DNA from: Holophagaceae bacterium UBA1801 | Lineage (GTDB): Bacteria > Acidobacteriota > Holophagae > Holophagales > Holophagaceae | Reading direction: 5' to 3' | Assembly: GCA_002319925.1 (NCBI GenBank) | Contig: DCFP01000048.1 | Location: forward strand, 29,706 to 36,165 | Length of the DNA: 6,460 nucleotides | Shown: in pieces, positions 5,933-6,460 of the stretch | Numbering within the stretch: the first letter of the stretch is position 1 | Layout of the letters: the number at the start of each line of letters is the position of its first letter | Program-made: the position numbers and the translations under genes | Notes under the pieces: model-generated | The model's input: the letters and a program-made list of their open reading frames with translations, nothing else | What the model was told of the DNA's origin: nothing | Database searches by the model: none

Positions 5933-6460
5933 AAGTCCATATCCATCGCTTTCCGGATCTCCGCGAGCGTCGTTGCCCCCACGCTCCGCGCCTGTGCTAC
6001 GCCTTTCATGAGAACGGTACGGACATGACCGGAATCAGCCTCCAGGGCCTTCCGTCGCAATCGGAGGGGCCGGAGATGCTCGTTGAGAGCCTCCGTGAGA
6101 AATCGCTTCAGGGCTCCGGAGCCGCCACTTCCGATGCGTTCTGCGATGGCTTCGGGTGCCTCCCCCGTCGCCATTGAGGCCAGCAGGAGCAGGTTGGCCA
6201 CTTCGGGACGTGTGACGTGGTCATAGGTGATGAGGCGCTCCCCGTCGGTCTTCGCGTTCCGGATGAGCGCCGCGGTCTCGTCCTCGGGAGCACTGAGGGG
6301 AATGGTATTGCCGCGGCTCTTGCTCATCTTACGTGCGCCGTCGAGACCTTGGATCTGCGGTGCTTCACTCAGCAGTGCCTCGGGCTCGGGGAACACGGGG
6401 CCGAACCGCGCGTTGAACCTCCGGGCAATCGTGCGGCTCATCTCGAGGTGGGCGAGCTGG
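5929..6460 (-). CDS. trpS: Tryptophanyl-tRNA synthetase, C-terminal part (5' end beyond the window)
   Basis: This class I synthetase charges tRNA-Trp with tryptophan in the cytoplasm. The frame is open through the right edge: bases upstream of the internal Met at 6441 encode QLAHLE, continuing into MSRTIARRFN, the usual TrpRS DQxxHLExxR region. The Met is therefore not the start. The KMSKS loop, inside LDGARKMSKSRGNTI, is encoded at 6316-6330. Then come a helical region with KTDGERLITYDHVTRPEVANL, and the C-terminal helices ending MDMDF. About 177 residues are visible, roughly half of a 330-340-residue enzyme; the HIGH motif lies outside. The DGERLITYD...RPEVANLL wording recalls the TrpRS type common in actinobacteria, a weak impression from memory. 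The gene converges on the deaminase, with the stop codons overlapping, and has no functional tie to the purine genes. Confidence 0.93.
   Translation of the reverse strand, partial: QLAHLEMSRTIARRFNARFGPVFPEPEALLSEAPQIQGLDGARKMSKSRGNTIPLSAPEDETAALIRNAKTDGERLITYDHVTRPEVANLLLLASMATGEAPEAIAERIGSGGSGALKRFLTEALNEHLRPLRLRRKALEADSGHVRTVLMKGVAQARSVGATTLAEIRKAMDMDF

Noticed and set aside
6439..6441. ATG as start of the trpS gene
   Set aside because: In-frame bases to the edge encode QLAHLE, the conserved TrpRS sequence before this Met, so the gene continues beyond the window.

Overview
The window is GC-rich and almost fully coding. It carries an operon-like run of five plus-strand genes for purine uptake and breakdown, followed by a convergent minus-strand tryptophanyl-tRNA synthetase gene that runs off the right edge. 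The organism looks like a diderm bacterium with a GC-rich genome: the solute-binding protein has an ordinary Sec signal peptide with no lipobox Cys, and Lys codons are almost all AAG. An Acidobacteriota relative of the Holophaga/Geothrix type is a guess from overall protein flavour and the CAGGAT repeat, not something the sequence proves.

Layout. At 1-1286 is the 3' part of a double-domain ABC ATPase; it has no start in the window, because the reading frame is open through the left edge and holds the Q-loop. At 1276-2340 and 2343-3275 are two membrane permeases, the first overlapping the ATPase by 11 bp and the second starting 2 bp after the first stops. A 71-bp gap with a small hairpin and a strong Shine-Dalgarno precedes the BMP-family periplasmic binding protein at 3347-4408. 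Then comes a 156-bp AT-rich gap, the only sizeable non-coding stretch, with a striking near-perfect inverted repeat of three 9-bp units per arm (4435-4504) and a T-rich tract with a 10-bp direct repeat (4521-4552). The amidohydrolase at 4565-5932 is best called 8-oxoguanine deaminase. The trpS-like gene enters from the right and ends at 5929, so the two stop codons overlap.

How the genes work together. The binding protein should capture a purine base or nucleoside in the periplasm, the two permeases form the channel, and the ATPase powers import. The deaminase would then hydrolyse an oxidised or amino purine in the cytoplasm, giving urate from 8-oxoguanine. The transporter and enzyme families are known; the joint pathway is inferred from gene order. 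The trpS gene is unrelated housekeeping.

I do not see a new defence, mobile or RNA-guided system here. The points most worth a second look are the 9-bp-periodic palindrome, the asymmetric ATP sites of the ATPase, the uptake-deaminase pairing, and the overlapping convergent stop codons.
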